DNA of 39,784 nucleotides from CANKHA01 sp034668785 (GCA_034668785.1 JAXDOS010000096.1:1-39784), one strand, 5' to 3'. Shown: positions 16,968 to 25,874, numbered from the stretch's first letter. Notes: a model not told the origin generated them from the letters alone. Numbers and translations: made by a program.

Positions 16968-17960
16968 ATGGATTGTCGAATTCTCGCCGCGACGGTAGCG
17001 CTGCTCTGCGGGTCGGCCATTCCGCCCGCCCGGACGGAGGCGATCACGCTCCGCTACGGCGCCGCCCCGTCGGAAATTAAAAGCATCTTTGCGCTTCCGA
17101 TCCTGGTGGCGGAGCGCGAGGGCTTCTTCGCCCGCGAGGGGCTTAATTTCACCCTGCTGCCCATCGCTGATGCGGGCGGCGAGAAGATGATCGCGGCGCT
17201 GGAAGAGAGTGCGGTCGATGTCGGTCATATTGCGACGGCGTTCTTGATCCAAGCCGTGCTCAAAGGCTCCGACGCGGTGGCTATTGCCGCCGAGTTCAAC
17301 AATCCGATCTACAGCCTGGTGGCGCGCCGCGACATCACGAGCTTCGCCGATCTCAAGGGAAAGTTGCTCGGCTTTGCCGCCGAGACCGGCACAATTACGA
17401 TCTCGATCCGCAAGCTGCTCGCGCTCCACGGACTTCACAGTGGCGATTTCCGGACCAAGGAGATCGAGGGCACGCCGACCCGCTATAATTGCCTGATCCA
17501 GGGTGAATGCGACGCGGTACCGCTTGGGCAGCCGCAAGATTTCTTCGCCCTGCGGCGCGGCTATCGATTGCTGGGGCTCTCGTTGGAAGCCGTGCCGGAT
17601 TTTCTCTACACCGTGACAATCGCTCGGCGCTCCTGGGCCGAGGCTCATAAAGAGGCGCTTGTGCGCTACGTCCGCGGCCTGGCTGCAGCATTCAAATTCA
17701 TCCGCGACCCGGCAAAACGCAGCGACGTTGTCCGCACTATTGCGGATACTACCGGCGCATCCGAGGACAGCGCCCGGCAAACGCTGGCGCTCTATTTTGA
17801 GCCGGAACGCGGTGTTTTGCCCAAAGCCGGCGAGATCGATCTCAAGGGATTGGCCCAGGTGATAGCCTTCATGGGCGAAGCTGGAACGATCAAATCGCCG
17901 TTGCCCGCGCCGGAGCGTTTTGTTGATCTGCAATATTTGCAGGCCGTCGGCGTTAAGTAA
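16968..17960 (+). CDS. Orphan ABC-type periplasmic binding protein (NMT1/SsuA-like)
   Basis: A 330-residue exported protein with a signal peptide (about 1-24) followed by the NMT1/SsuA/TauA-type binding fold: LRYGAAP, then LPILVAEREGFFAREGL (about 43-59), then DVGHIATAFLIQAV near 86 and DLKGKLLGFAAETGT near 126. Relatives bind alkanesulfonates, nitrate, thiamine-pyrimidine precursors or aromatic acids; the ligand cannot be told here. No ABC permease or ATPase gene is nearby, so it is an orphan or serves a distant transporter. It lies 18 bases after hflX on the same strand and may be read through from that operon. Confidence 0.82.
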   Translation: MDCRILAATVALLCGSAIPPARTEAITLRYGAAPSEIKSIFALPILVAEREGFFAREGLNFTLLPIADAGGEKMIAALEESAVDVGHIATAFLIQAVLKGSDAVAIAAEFNNPIYSLVARRDITSFADLKGKLLGFAAETGTITISIRKLLALHGLHSGDFRTKEIEGTPTRYNCLIQGECDAVPLGQPQDFFALRRGYRLLGLSLEAVPDFLYTVTIARRSWAEAHKEALVRYVRGLAAAFKFIRDPAKRSDVVRTIADTTGASEDSARQTLALYFEPERGVLPKAGEIDLKGLAQVIAFMGEAGTIKSPLPAPERFVDLQYLQAVGVK

Positions 17961-17971
17961 TTCGGAGGCAA

Positions 17972-17984
17972 AGCGCGACGCGCT
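17972..17984. terminator. Short hairpin at convergent gene ends
   Basis: AGCGC, GAC, GCGCT is a 5-3-5 perfect hairpin in the 22-base gap between convergent stops, followed on the plus strand by ATTTCT. It may end transcription of both neighbours, but it is short and has no real T-tract. Confidence 0.3.
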
Positions 17985-18789
17985 ATTTCTCCGTCGCCTT
18001 GGCCGCGTCCCACAAGGCATCCATCTCGGACAGTGTCGATTGTTGCGGAGTTTTTCCCTGCGCGTCGAGCGCCTGTTCAATGGCGGAAAATCGGCGCTCG
18101 AACTTGGCATTGGTGGCGCGCAGCACGGCCTCGGGGTCGGCATGCAGATGGCGCGCGAGGTTGACCACGGCGAACAGAAGGTCGCCGACTTCACCGGCAG
18201 CTTCCTTTTGCTTTCCCGCGCTCAACTCGGCCTCAATCTCGTCAGCTTCCTCGCGGATTTTAGCGAGCACTGCCATGGGATCGTTCCAGTCGAACCCGAC
18301 CGCGCCGGCCTTGGTCTGTAGCTTCAGCGCGCGGGTGAGGGCGGGAAGCGCAACGGGAATACCGGCGAGGGCACCTTCATCCTTACCTGGGCCTGCCGAC
18401 GGCCGCGCCGCCTTTTCCTCGGCCTTGATTTTCTGCCAAAGCTTGGCGACCGCCTCGGCATTCAGCCCGTGGGCGTCGCCAAACACATGGGGATGCCGGC
18501 GCAGCAGCTTTTCGGTGATAGCCGAAACTACATCGCCGAAGGCGAAGCGGTTTTGTTCCTCGGCCATGCGGGCGTGATAGACGACCTGGAGCAGGAGGTC
18601 GCCCAGCTCGTCGCGCAAGTCGTCGAAATCGCCGCGCTCGATGGCGTCGGCGACCTCATAGGCTTCTTCGATCGTGTAGGGCGCGATGCTGCGGAAATCC
18701 TGCTGCAGATCCCACGGACAGCCGCTGCCCGGCGTCCGCAGCGCCGCCATGATCTCGATCAGCCGGGCAATATCACGCGAGGGTGTCAT
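17983..18789 (-). CDS. mazG: Nucleoside triphosphate pyrophosphohydrolase MazG
   Basis: Hydrolyses (d)NTPs to monophosphates and pyrophosphate, cleaning the nucleotide pool. It has the tandem MazG domain layout. Domain one carries E41-E42-x-x-E45 and E61-L-G-D64 as magnesium ligands. Domain two repeats the pattern as EEADEIEAEL followed by EVGDLLFAVVNLARHL near 198-232. 268 residues is normal for the full-length form. The ATG at 18789 is clear. It is downstream of dps on the same strand with a 78-base gap that holds nothing I recognise. Confidence 0.95.
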   Translation of the reverse strand: MTPSRDIARLIEIMAALRTPGSGCPWDLQQDFRSIAPYTIEEAYEVADAIERGDFDDLRDELGDLLLQVVYHARMAEEQNRFAFGDVVSAITEKLLRRHPHVFGDAHGLNAEAVAKLWQKIKAEEKAARPSAGPGKDEGALAGIPVALPALTRALKLQTKAGAVGFDWNDPMAVLAKIREEADEIEAELSAGKQKEAAGEVGDLLFAVVNLARHLHADPEAVLRATNAKFERRFSAIEQALDAQGKTPQQSTLSEMDALWDAAKATEK

Positions 18790-18867
18790 GAAGCGATCCC
18801 AATAAGGGCAGGGACCGTATCAGACCGTCGGGGATGAGGCGAAACGTCGGCTATGCAACCGTCGAGG

Positions 18868-19410
18868 TTAATGGCCGGTCGGCTCGGCGTTCCGGCTCGC
18901 CTCAAACAGAAACCAGGTGCGGCGCTCGGTCTGGTCGATCCAGACTTCCAAAAGGCTCGCCGTAGCCACGTCCTCGTGCTTGTCGCACAGATCATGCGCC
19001 TCGCGCATCGCCTGGGCGACGGCTTTGTTGTCGGCCAGAAGCTCGCGCAGCATCTCCCGCGGCGGCACAAAATCCTCGTCGTTGTCCTTGATGCTCTGGT
19101 GCTTGGAAATGTCGCCGATGGAGCGCAGCGTCACGCCGCCGATCTTGCGCACGCGCTCGGCCAGTTCATCAGTCGTTGCGAAAATCTGCTCGGCCTGCTC
19201 GTCGAGCAAGAGGTGATAGTCGCGGAAGTGTGGACCGCTCACATGCCAATGGAAGTTCTTGGTCTTCAGATACAGCGCGAAGGCGTCAGCCAAGAGGCCG
19301 TTGAGCGCCTTCGAAATGTCCCGTACCGCGGCCTCGGAAAGATCGGTCGGCGTATCGAGGGCGGACGCCGGTTTATGCCGGGGCTCAAGCTTTCGAACTT
19401 TATTGCTCAC
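18868..19410 (-). CDS. dps: Dps/ferritin-like DNA-protection protein
   Basis: A 12-subunit mini-ferritin that oxidises and stores iron and protects DNA during starvation or oxidative stress. The interface ferroxidase ligands fit the family spacing: H54 and H66 from one subunit, D81 and E85 from the other, in the frame KNFHWHVSGPHF. The N-terminal tail contains several lysines and arginines, which in some Dps proteins contact DNA. The GTG at 19410 (180 aa) is chosen because GAGG lies just upstream at normal spacing; a TTG at 19422 overlaps that site. It is monocistronic or leads into mazG. Confidence 0.92.
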   Translation of the reverse strand: MSNKVRKLEPRHKPASALDTPTDLSEAAVRDISKALNGLLADAFALYLKTKNFHWHVSGPHFRDYHLLLDEQAEQIFATTDELAERVRKIGGVTLRSIGDISKHQSIKDNDEDFVPPREMLRELLADNKAVAQAMREAHDLCDKHEDVATASLLEVWIDQTERRTWFLFEASRNAEPTGH

Positions 19411-19635
19411 GGGAGACCTCAATTAGGGGCGGCGGAGTGCCGACTAGCGGGGGAGCCTCGTTGATAATTCGCCTGGACTGAGTGGGTTCCCAAGGCGGTT
19501 AAATGCCCCCCGCAAGCGTCTACGACGGATTCGCATAAGACATATTATGGAATATTCCTAGGCACCTGCATGAGCGAAGAACTAAGTACAAGTTTCTGAA
19601 ATCGCAGAATAAATAGAGATACCTAAGATTCTTCA
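19411..19635. promoter_or_regulatory. Dps upstream region with palindrome
   Basis: This 225-base stretch separates the dps start from the end of the MBL gene. It is more AT-rich than its surroundings and contains a perfect 10-bp palindrome, GGAATATTCC at 19549-19558. A promoter for dps should lie here. The palindrome could be an iron- or peroxide-responsive operator, but it does not clearly match an Irr, Fur or OxyR site that I know. Confidence 0.35.
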
Positions 19636-20439
19636 TTAGCTGTTACCAATCGTAATCCTCATTCCGTCATAGGCCGGCTCCACGTGCGGCGGCAGCTTCG
19701 CCCGCAACACCTCGTAATCCAGGTCCGCGTGTAGGTTGGTGAGGATTGCCCGTTTCGGCTTCAAGCGTTCAATCCAGGCCAGCGCATCGCTCAGCGAAAA
19801 ATGGCTTGGATGCGGATCGATGCGCAACGCGTCGACCACCCACACATCCAGCCCCTGGAGCGCCGCTATGCTCTCCGGCGGCAGCCCATTGATGTCGCAA
19901 GAATAGGCAAAGCCGCCGAACCGGAATCCCAGCGAATCGATGGCGCCATGGCGCTGGAGGATCGGCAGCACCGCAATCGGCCCAGCCTCACCCTCAACCG
20001 TTACCTGACCGTCCGGCACCAGCCGATGGGCTTTGGCAATGGGCGGATAGTCGCTACCAGGCGGCGATGCGAAACAATAATCAAACCGGGTGATCAACTC
20101 CTGCTCGGTCGTGGCGTCGAGGTAAATATCTAGGCGCCGCCGGGCGTTAATGTAGAGCGGCCGTAGATCGTCGATGCCGTGGGTGTGGTCGGCGTGGCCA
20201 TGGGTGAACATCACCGCATCGAGCGAACGCACATCGGCATCGAGCAATTGCGCGCGCAGGTCGGGCGAGGTGTCGACCAGAATGCTGGTGCGCCGGTCGT
20301 CGACGCACCGTTCCACCAGCAATGAGCAGCGCCGCCGGCGGTTTTTCGGATTGGCCGGGTCGCAGGCGCCCCAGCCGAGCGCAACACGCGGCACGCCCAT
20401 GGACGAGCCGCAGCCGAGGATGGTGAAGGTCAATGTCAT
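19636..20439 (-). CDS. MBL-fold metallohydrolase (PhnP-like)
   Basis: A 267-residue metallo-beta-lactamase-fold enzyme. The start TFTILGCGSSMGVPR and the metal motif H80-x-H82-x-D84-H85 (THGHADHTHGIDDLRP) place it with the PhnP/cyclic-phosphodiesterase-like branch. A late HADLDY histidine (near 239) completes the site. The substrate in this branch of alphaproteobacteria is not established. The ATG overlaps the tatD stop by four bases, so it is the last gene of metG-tatD-MBL. Confidence 0.88.
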   Translation of the reverse strand: MTLTFTILGCGSSMGVPRVALGWGACDPANPKNRRRRCSLLVERCVDDRRTSILVDTSPDLRAQLLDADVRSLDAVMFTHGHADHTHGIDDLRPLYINARRRLDIYLDATTEQELITRFDYCFASPPGSDYPPIAKAHRLVPDGQVTVEGEAGPIAVLPILQRHGAIDSLGFRFGGFAYSCDINGLPPESIAALQGLDVWVVDALRIDPHPSHFSLSDALAWIERLKPKRAILTNLHADLDYEVLRAKLPPHVEPAYDGMRITIGNS

Positions 20440-21230
20440 GCGGCGCCCACTGCGGGCCGCGGAACCTTGCTAAACAGCCGAAGGAAATTCTCCGTGGTCT
20501 GCCGCGCGATCTCCTCAAATGAGACGCCGCGCGCAGCCGCCAGGACCTTCGCGGTTTCCACCACAAACGCCGGCTCATTGCGCTTGCCGCGATGCGGACC
20601 GGGCGCAAGATAAGGTGCGTCGGTTTCAACCAGAATCCGCTCGACGGGCAAGTCGCGGGCGATGTCGCGCAGGCCTTGCGAATTCTTAAATGTCAGGATG
20701 CCGGTAAAGGAAATGTATAAGCCGAGATTGATCGCGGCGAATGCAAGCTCGCGGCTGCCGGTAAAGCAGTGAAGAATAGCCGGGAAGGCGCCCTTCCCTG
20801 TTTCCTCTTTCAAAATCCGCGCCATATCGTCGTCGGCCTCGCGCGAATGAATGACCAGCGGCAATCCGGTTTCCCGCGCCGCCGCTATATGGGCACGGAA
20901 TCCCTGCTCCTGCGCCGCGCGCGGGCTGTAGTCATAGTGATAGTCGAGGCCCGCCTCTCCGATTGCCACCACCTTCGGATGGCGTGCGCGTTGCACGAGT
21001 TCGCCGGGGCCGATATCGAGTTCTTCATGCGCGTTGTGCGGATGCGTGCCGACCGAGCAATAGATATCCGGAAACCTCTCGGCGATCGCCAACACTTCGC
21101 CATGGCGCCGTACCCGCGTCGAGATCGTAACGATGCGCCCGATCCCGGCGGCTTCGGCGCGGGCGACGACAGCCTCCAGTTCGGTGGCGAAGTCGGGAAA
21201 ATCCAGATGGCAATGGCTGTCGACCAGCAT
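20436..21230 (-). CDS. TatD-family metal-dependent hydrolase
   Basis: A 264-residue TIM-barrel metallohydrolase of the TatD family, whose members act as 3'-5' DNA/RNA exonucleases or D-aminoacyl-tRNA deacylase-like enzymes. Metal ligands: H6 and H8 (DSHCHLDF), E92 (GEAGLDYH), H128 (VIHSREA), H154 (LHCFTGS) and D204 (ETDAPYL). The ATG at 21230 lies seven bases after the metG stop. A frame reaching back to 21317 runs inside metG and is rejected. It forms part of the metG-tatD-MBL operon. Confidence 0.94.
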   Translation of the reverse strand: MLVDSHCHLDFPDFATELEAVVARAEAAGIGRIVTISTRVRRHGEVLAIAERFPDIYCSVGTHPHNAHEELDIGPGELVQRARHPKVVAIGEAGLDYHYDYSPRAAQEQGFRAHIAAARETGLPLVIHSREADDDMARILKEETGKGAFPAILHCFTGSRELAFAAINLGLYISFTGILTFKNSQGLRDIARDLPVERILVETDAPYLAPGPHRGKRNEPAFVVETAKVLAAARGVSFEEIARQTTENFLRLFSKVPRPAVGAA

Positions 21231-21237
21231 GGGCGTA

Positions 21238-22800
21238 TCAAGCCTGCGCGCCGGTTTCCGGTTCCACATAACGGGGGAAAACCCCGCTAGGCGCTGGAAG
21301 CGATTTCCCCGCGGCAAGCCGATGTCCGCCCTCGAGCTTGGAAAAATCGCGCTCGCCTTCGGGTACCGCCAGCAGGTCGAGCAGCTTGCTCGCCGACCCC
21401 GGCATGAAGGGCTGCGCCAGGATCGCGACCTGCCGGATCACCTCGGCGGTGACATAAAGGATCGTTCCCATACGCGCCGGATCGGTCTTTGCCGCGGCCC
21501 AAGGTGCTTCGCCGGCGAAATAGCGGTTGGCCTCGGCTACCACAGCCCAGACATGATTGAGCACCTGATGCAGCTGTTGGGTCGCCATGGCTTCGCGCGC
21601 CTTGCCGACCATGGCGTCGGCGGACGCCAGCATCGCATTGTCGTTGGCACTGAAAGGCCCGGGCTTCGGCAGCACGCCGCCGAGCTGCTTTGCGATCATC
21701 GACAGTGAGCGCTGGGCGAGATTGCCGAGGTCGTTGGCGAGGTCGGCGTTGATGCGGTTGACGATGACCTCATGGCTGTAATTTCCGTCCTGACCGAACG
21801 GCACCTCGCGCAAAAAGAAATAACGCACCGGGTCGACCCCATAGGCATCGGCGAGGGCGAAGGGATCGACCACGTTGCCCACCGACTTCGACATCTTCTC
21901 ACCGCGGTTGAGCACATGGCCATGTCCGAAGATGCGGCGCGGTAGCGGCAGGCCCGCCGACATCAGGAAGGCGGGCCAATAGACCGCGTGAAAACGCACA
22001 ATATCCTTGCCGATCACATGCAGCGCGGCAGGCCAATAGCGTTTGAATTTTTCGCTATCAGTGTTGGGAAAGCCAACGGCCGTAAGGTAATTGGTCAGCG
22101 CATCGACCCAGACATACATGATGTGTTTGGCGTCGTCCGGTACCGGAATGCCCCAATCAAAGGTGGTGCGGGAGATCGATAAATCACGCAGGCCGCCACG
22201 AACGAAACTCACAACCTCGTTGAGTCTCGTCTCCGGCAGCACGAAGTCCGGCTGCCTCTTATAAAGATCGAGGAGCTTGTCTTGATAAGCGGACAAGCGG
22301 AAGAAGTAACTTTCCTCCTCGACCCACTCGACCGGAGTGCCGTGCGGCCCCAGCCGCGCACCGCCCTCGGCGAGCGTGGTCTCGCTCCCGTCGTAGAAAG
22401 CCTCGTCGCGCACCGAATACCAGCCGGAATATTTCGAAAGATAAATGTCGCCGGCGCCTTTCATCCGCTCCCAGATGGCGGCGCAAGAACGACGATGGCG
22501 TTCCTCCGTGGTGCGGATGAAGTCGTCGTTGGAGCAATTGAACCGTTCGAGCAGGGCGCGATAGCGCGGGACGGTGCGATCGAGCAGTTGGCTGGGCGTA
22601 ATCCCCTCCTTCGCCGCAGTCTGTTGCATCTTCTGGCCGTGCTCGTCGGTTCCGGTTAGGAAGAACACGTCGTAACCATCCAGCCGCATGAAGCGCGCAA
22701 TGGCGTCGGTAGCGATCACTTCAGAGGCGAAGCCGATATGCGGGGCGCCATTCGGATAGGCGATCGCGGTGGTGATGTAATAGGGCGGCTTGGTCGCCAT
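21238..22800 (-). CDS. metG: Methionyl-tRNA synthetase
   Basis: A class I aminoacyl-tRNA synthetase charging tRNA-Met. The HIGH-type motif is PHIGF at 20-24 and the KMSKS loop is exactly KMSKS at 302-306. WVDALTNYL near 231 is a further MetRS signature. At 520 residues it is the short form without the C-terminal dimerisation/tRNA-binding domain, and the insertion region near 115-155 lacks zinc cysteines. It is the first gene of the metG-tatD-MBL unit. The 164 bases upstream hold its promoter, which I cannot place exactly. Confidence 0.97.
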   Translation of the reverse strand: MATKPPYYITTAIAYPNGAPHIGFASEVIATDAIARFMRLDGYDVFFLTGTDEHGQKMQQTAAKEGITPSQLLDRTVPRYRALLERFNCSNDDFIRTTEERHRRSCAAIWERMKGAGDIYLSKYSGWYSVRDEAFYDGSETTLAEGGARLGPHGTPVEWVEEESYFFRLSAYQDKLLDLYKRQPDFVLPETRLNEVVSFVRGGLRDLSISRTTFDWGIPVPDDAKHIMYVWVDALTNYLTAVGFPNTDSEKFKRYWPAALHVIGKDIVRFHAVYWPAFLMSAGLPLPRRIFGHGHVLNRGEKMSKSVGNVVDPFALADAYGVDPVRYFFLREVPFGQDGNYSHEVIVNRINADLANDLGNLAQRSLSMIAKQLGGVLPKPGPFSANDNAMLASADAMVGKAREAMATQQLHQVLNHVWAVVAEANRYFAGEAPWAAAKTDPARMGTILYVTAEVIRQVAILAQPFMPGSASKLLDLLAVPEGERDFSKLEGGHRLAAGKSLPAPSGVFPRYVEPETGAQA

Positions 22801-22964
22801 TGCTGCTTTCTAGGCAAATACCAGCTGACGCCTGGCTAGGCCATCAAGCCGGACCCTATGGGTTCGGGATGAGATGTGTTGGTGCCAACAGAACGCGGGG
22901 AAATCAAGGGTAGTAAGGGCTTGGCGCCCTTTCGATCTGCGCCGCTCTAGCTACCCAATGGGTT

Positions 22965-25067
22965 TCAGCCCGCCCGCGCCTTGGCCCGGGGTGTCGCGGC
23001 GCGTCCGACCATTTCGGCGTAATCCTCGATCGGCGCCGGCCTGCCGATGAGATAGCCCTGGATCTCTTGGCACTGCTCCCGTTTCAGGAACTGCAACTGA
23101 GCCTCGGTCTCCACCCCTTCGGCGGTAATCGGCAGGTCAAGGCCGCGTCCAAGGCCGATCACGGCGCGAATGATTGCCATCGATTGCGCGTTCCGCTCCA
23201 AATTGGAGATGAACGCCCGGTCGATCTTGATTTTATCGAAGGGGAAAGCCTGCAAATACGACAATGAGGAATATCCGGTGCCGAAGTCGTCCATGGCGAT
23301 GCGAACACCAAGTGCCTTGAGCTTGCGAAGAATTGAAACGGCACGCGAGAAGTCGCCGATCAGCACGCCCTCGGTGATTTCCAGCTCCAGTCGCGACGGC
23401 TTAAGACCGGTTTCCAAAAGCACCATATGCACAAGCCCGGCCAGGTCGCCATGCTGGAACTGCACCGGCGACAGGTTGATGGCGACCTGCAGGGGCTTTG
23501 GCCAGGATGCCGCCTCGCGGCAAGCCTCCCGCAAAACCCATTCGCCAAGCGAAATGATAAGGCCGCTCTCCTCCGCAAGCGGAATGAATGTATTGGGCGG
23601 TATCTGTTCTCCGCTTTTATGGCGCCAGCGCAGCAGGGCCTCGAATCCTAGGATCTCGCCATCGATCCCAGCCTGCGGCTGATAATGGATCTGCATTTCC
23701 TTGCCGTCGACCGCCAAGCGCAAATCGTGCTGCAGAGCGCGCTTTGCCCGCAGGCGTTCGTCCATGTCCTGCTCGAAGAAACGGATCGAACCTCGGGCAG
23801 AGGTCTTCGCCCGATAAAGCGCGGCGTCGGCGTTGGAAAGAAGCGCCGCGGCATCGATGCCATCGGCCGGAAATAACGCGATGCCGACCGTCAAGCTGGC
23901 GCGGAGCGGATGGCCGGCGATCTCGATGTCGCCCTCAATCACTTCGACCAATCGCCGCGCAAGCGCTTCCGCCGTTGCAGGCTGCGGGCCTTCAGGCGAG
24001 ATGATGGTGAACTCGTCGCCTCCCATGCGCGCTAAGAACGCCCCGTCACACGCCACGCTGAGACGTTGTGCCACCTCACATAACAAGGCATCTCCGGTCG
24101 AATGCCCGAAGACATCGTTGACTTCTTTGAACCGATCCAGATCGACACAGAGAACGGCAAAGCTTTCTCCAGCAGCCGTAGCTCGGGCAATCGTCGTCTC
24201 CAGACACATATTGAAAGATGCCCGATTTGGCAGATTCGTCAGCGCATCGTGATGCGCCATGTGTGCGATGCGTACTTCCGCCTGTCTTCGTTCGGTAACG
24301 TCATTGATCACGGTGAGCAGATAACGCATCTCGCCATCGTCGCCCAACACCGGAATCCGGTTGGTCGTCACGATGCGGGTCCCTAACCCAGGCGTGTCGA
24401 TGGGATGCGGTTCATGGAACTCCGCACGGCCGGAGCGCACTAGTTGCTCATCATGTTCGCGGATACTCGCCGCGGCGGCAGGCGGGAACAGATCGGCGGC
24501 CGTCTTGCCAATCATGCTTTCGCGCGGAACCCCGAATTGCTCCTCGCCGGCGCGGTTGATCAGCACATAGTCGAAATCCGGCAGTTTCTTGACGACCAGC
24601 ATCGCGGGTACATTTTCAATGATGGTATCGAGAAAACTCCGAGTGCGTTGAAGTTCCTTTTCGGCTCGCCGCCTTTCGGTGATGTCGTCGTGCGTGGAAA
24701 CCCAACCGCCGGTCGGTCTCGCTTCGTTGGTGACGGCGATGAAGCGGCCGTCGGGCAATTCAAAAATGTGCTTGAAGGTTTTACCTGCGATGGCAGCGGC
24801 GCTGGCCCGGCGCGCATAGGCATCAGGATCCTCGCCTAAGGTTCCGACTTCCAGTCGCTGCTGCAGGATGTCCCGTAAACTGAACCCGACTTGCAGCCTA
24901 TCTTGCACCCGGTACATTTCGGCAAAGCGTTTATTCCAAAACACCAGGCGTCCGACGTCGTCGAACATACACAGACCCTGAGACATGTAGCTGAGGGCCG
25001 CGTCGAGGAGCAAATTTTGCTCCTGAAGATTTTCTTGTGAAGGACTGTCCGCCAAAGTTGCCAACAT
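22965..25067 (-). CDS. PAS-PAS-GGDEF-EAL cyclic-di-GMP enzyme
   Basis: A 700-residue soluble protein with two PAS domains (about 18-133 and 142-260), a GGDEF diguanylate cyclase domain (about 270-435) with intact GGDEF at 349-353, and an EAL phosphodiesterase domain (about 445-690) with intact EAL at 476-478, DDFGTGYSS near 590 and EGVETE near 650. The RxxD product-inhibition site expected just before GGDEF is absent (C340 and A343 at the key places). Both activities look possible from the motifs; which one dominates is unknown. There are no membrane helices. The ATG at 25067 has GGAAA upstream; a TTG directly before it is less likely. It sits between metG and holB. Confidence 0.94.
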   Translation of the reverse strand: MLATLADSPSQENLQEQNLLLDAALSYMSQGLCMFDDVGRLVFWNKRFAEMYRVQDRLQVGFSLRDILQQRLEVGTLGEDPDAYARRASAAAIAGKTFKHIFELPDGRFIAVTNEARPTGGWVSTHDDITERRRAEKELQRTRSFLDTIIENVPAMLVVKKLPDFDYVLINRAGEEQFGVPRESMIGKTAADLFPPAAAASIREHDEQLVRSGRAEFHEPHPIDTPGLGTRIVTTNRIPVLGDDGEMRYLLTVINDVTERRQAEVRIAHMAHHDALTNLPNRASFNMCLETTIARATAAGESFAVLCVDLDRFKEVNDVFGHSTGDALLCEVAQRLSVACDGAFLARMGGDEFTIISPEGPQPATAEALARRLVEVIEGDIEIAGHPLRASLTVGIALFPADGIDAAALLSNADAALYRAKTSARGSIRFFEQDMDERLRAKRALQHDLRLAVDGKEMQIHYQPQAGIDGEILGFEALLRWRHKSGEQIPPNTFIPLAEESGLIISLGEWVLREACREAASWPKPLQVAINLSPVQFQHGDLAGLVHMVLLETGLKPSRLELEITEGVLIGDFSRAVSILRKLKALGVRIAMDDFGTGYSSLSYLQAFPFDKIKIDRAFISNLERNAQSMAIIRAVIGLGRGLDLPITAEGVETEAQLQFLKREQCQEIQGYLIGRPAPIEDYAEMVGRAATPRAKARAG

Positions 25068-25423
25068 CAAATGTTTCCCTTTGGAGGAACACTATCCGGG
25101 GAAATTTGTGTTGCCTTTAAGCGGATGGGTGTTTTTGTAGCTAAATCGTTAACTGCCAATACGCTTTCCCGGCGATCTAGGCATCTCGGCCGCAGATTGT
25201 TTCACTCACTAATTGCTGTGGTGGTCTCGTATTACCTTCCGGCGGCAACCAACCTGCGAAATAGTCAAAGCCGCGGCAAAATCTTTTCCATTGAGAGCCG
25301 AAATTTCGCGGGGTACACCGCCGTCGGGATCGTAGGCGCTTTACCCCGTAAATCCCGGTCTGCAATGTTGTAGATGCGCCGCTATAGCCATATATCTCGG
25401 GCGCTATCACACAGGAGAACAAA
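25068..25423. promoter_or_regulatory. Divergent intergenic region
   Basis: This 356-base gap lies between the cyclic-di-GMP gene and the coiled-coil gene. An open frame at 25071-25373 has no recognisable domain, a poor start context and a composition unlike the neighbours, so I treat the stretch as regulatory. AT-rich segments such as TATAGCCATATATC (about 25383-25396) could be the minus-10 region for the rightward gene. Confidence 0.4.
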
Positions 25424-25816
25424 TTGAGCAGCTACAAAGGCCTCGACCCTAAACAGCGCCAGAGCGACGCCGCCGCGGCTAAGAAAGCGATGTTGGACAA
25501 GTTTCGCGCTGCGTCCCAAGATCCTGCTATCGCGCAAAAACTCGCTGAAAGAGCGGCCGTGAACGAAGCGCGGCTTCGTCGCACGGCGGAACGTGAAGCC
25601 GCGAAAAAGGTGCAGGACGCCAAGCTGGCTGAAAAGGCCGCCCGCGCTGCCGAAGCCGCAGCGCAGGCAGAACGCGAGGCCGAGAGGCTAGAGGCTGTGG
25701 CCGCTGCTGAAAAAGGCGAACAAGCGGCGGTGCTGGAAGCCGAGCAAAAGGCCGCCCGGGATGCCCGCTACGCCGCGCGCAAGGCCGCTAAGAAAGTGCG
25801 GCGGCGAGGCTATTAA
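25424..25816 (+). CDS. Ala/Lys/Glu-rich coiled-coil protein, DUF6481-like
   Basis: A 130-residue, highly charged protein made almost entirely of A, E, K and R in heptad-like helices (about 15-128), with no hydrophobic segment or signal peptide. It resembles the short alphaproteobacterial family DUF6481, whose function is unknown. The start is TTG at 25424, supported by a strong AGGAG six bases upstream; there is no earlier in-frame ATG. The basic C-terminal tail (KKVRRRGY) could bind nucleic acid. It is monocistronic, divergent from the cyclic-di-GMP gene and convergent with holB. Confidence 0.72.
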   Translation: MSSYKGLDPKQRQSDAAAAKKAMLDKFRAASQDPAIAQKLAERAAVNEARLRRTAEREAAKKVQDAKLAEKAARAAEAAAQAEREAERLEAVAAAEKGEQAAVLEAEQKAARDARYAARKAAKKVRRRGY

Positions 25817-25874
25817 CCGCCTCGAGCGGGCCGAAATGCCTCCTTACCCTGGCCCACCTGCACCGAGCGGAAAT

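Noticed and set aside
22850..22900. Minus-strand match to the 5S rRNA box CATCCCGAAC
   Set aside because: Only about ten bases agree and no 5S secondary structure or neighbouring rRNA is present; treated as chance.
25071..25373. 100-codon open frame upstream of the coiled-coil gene
   Set aside because: It has no domain and no good ribosome site, and its codon use is unlike the neighbours; more likely intergenic.
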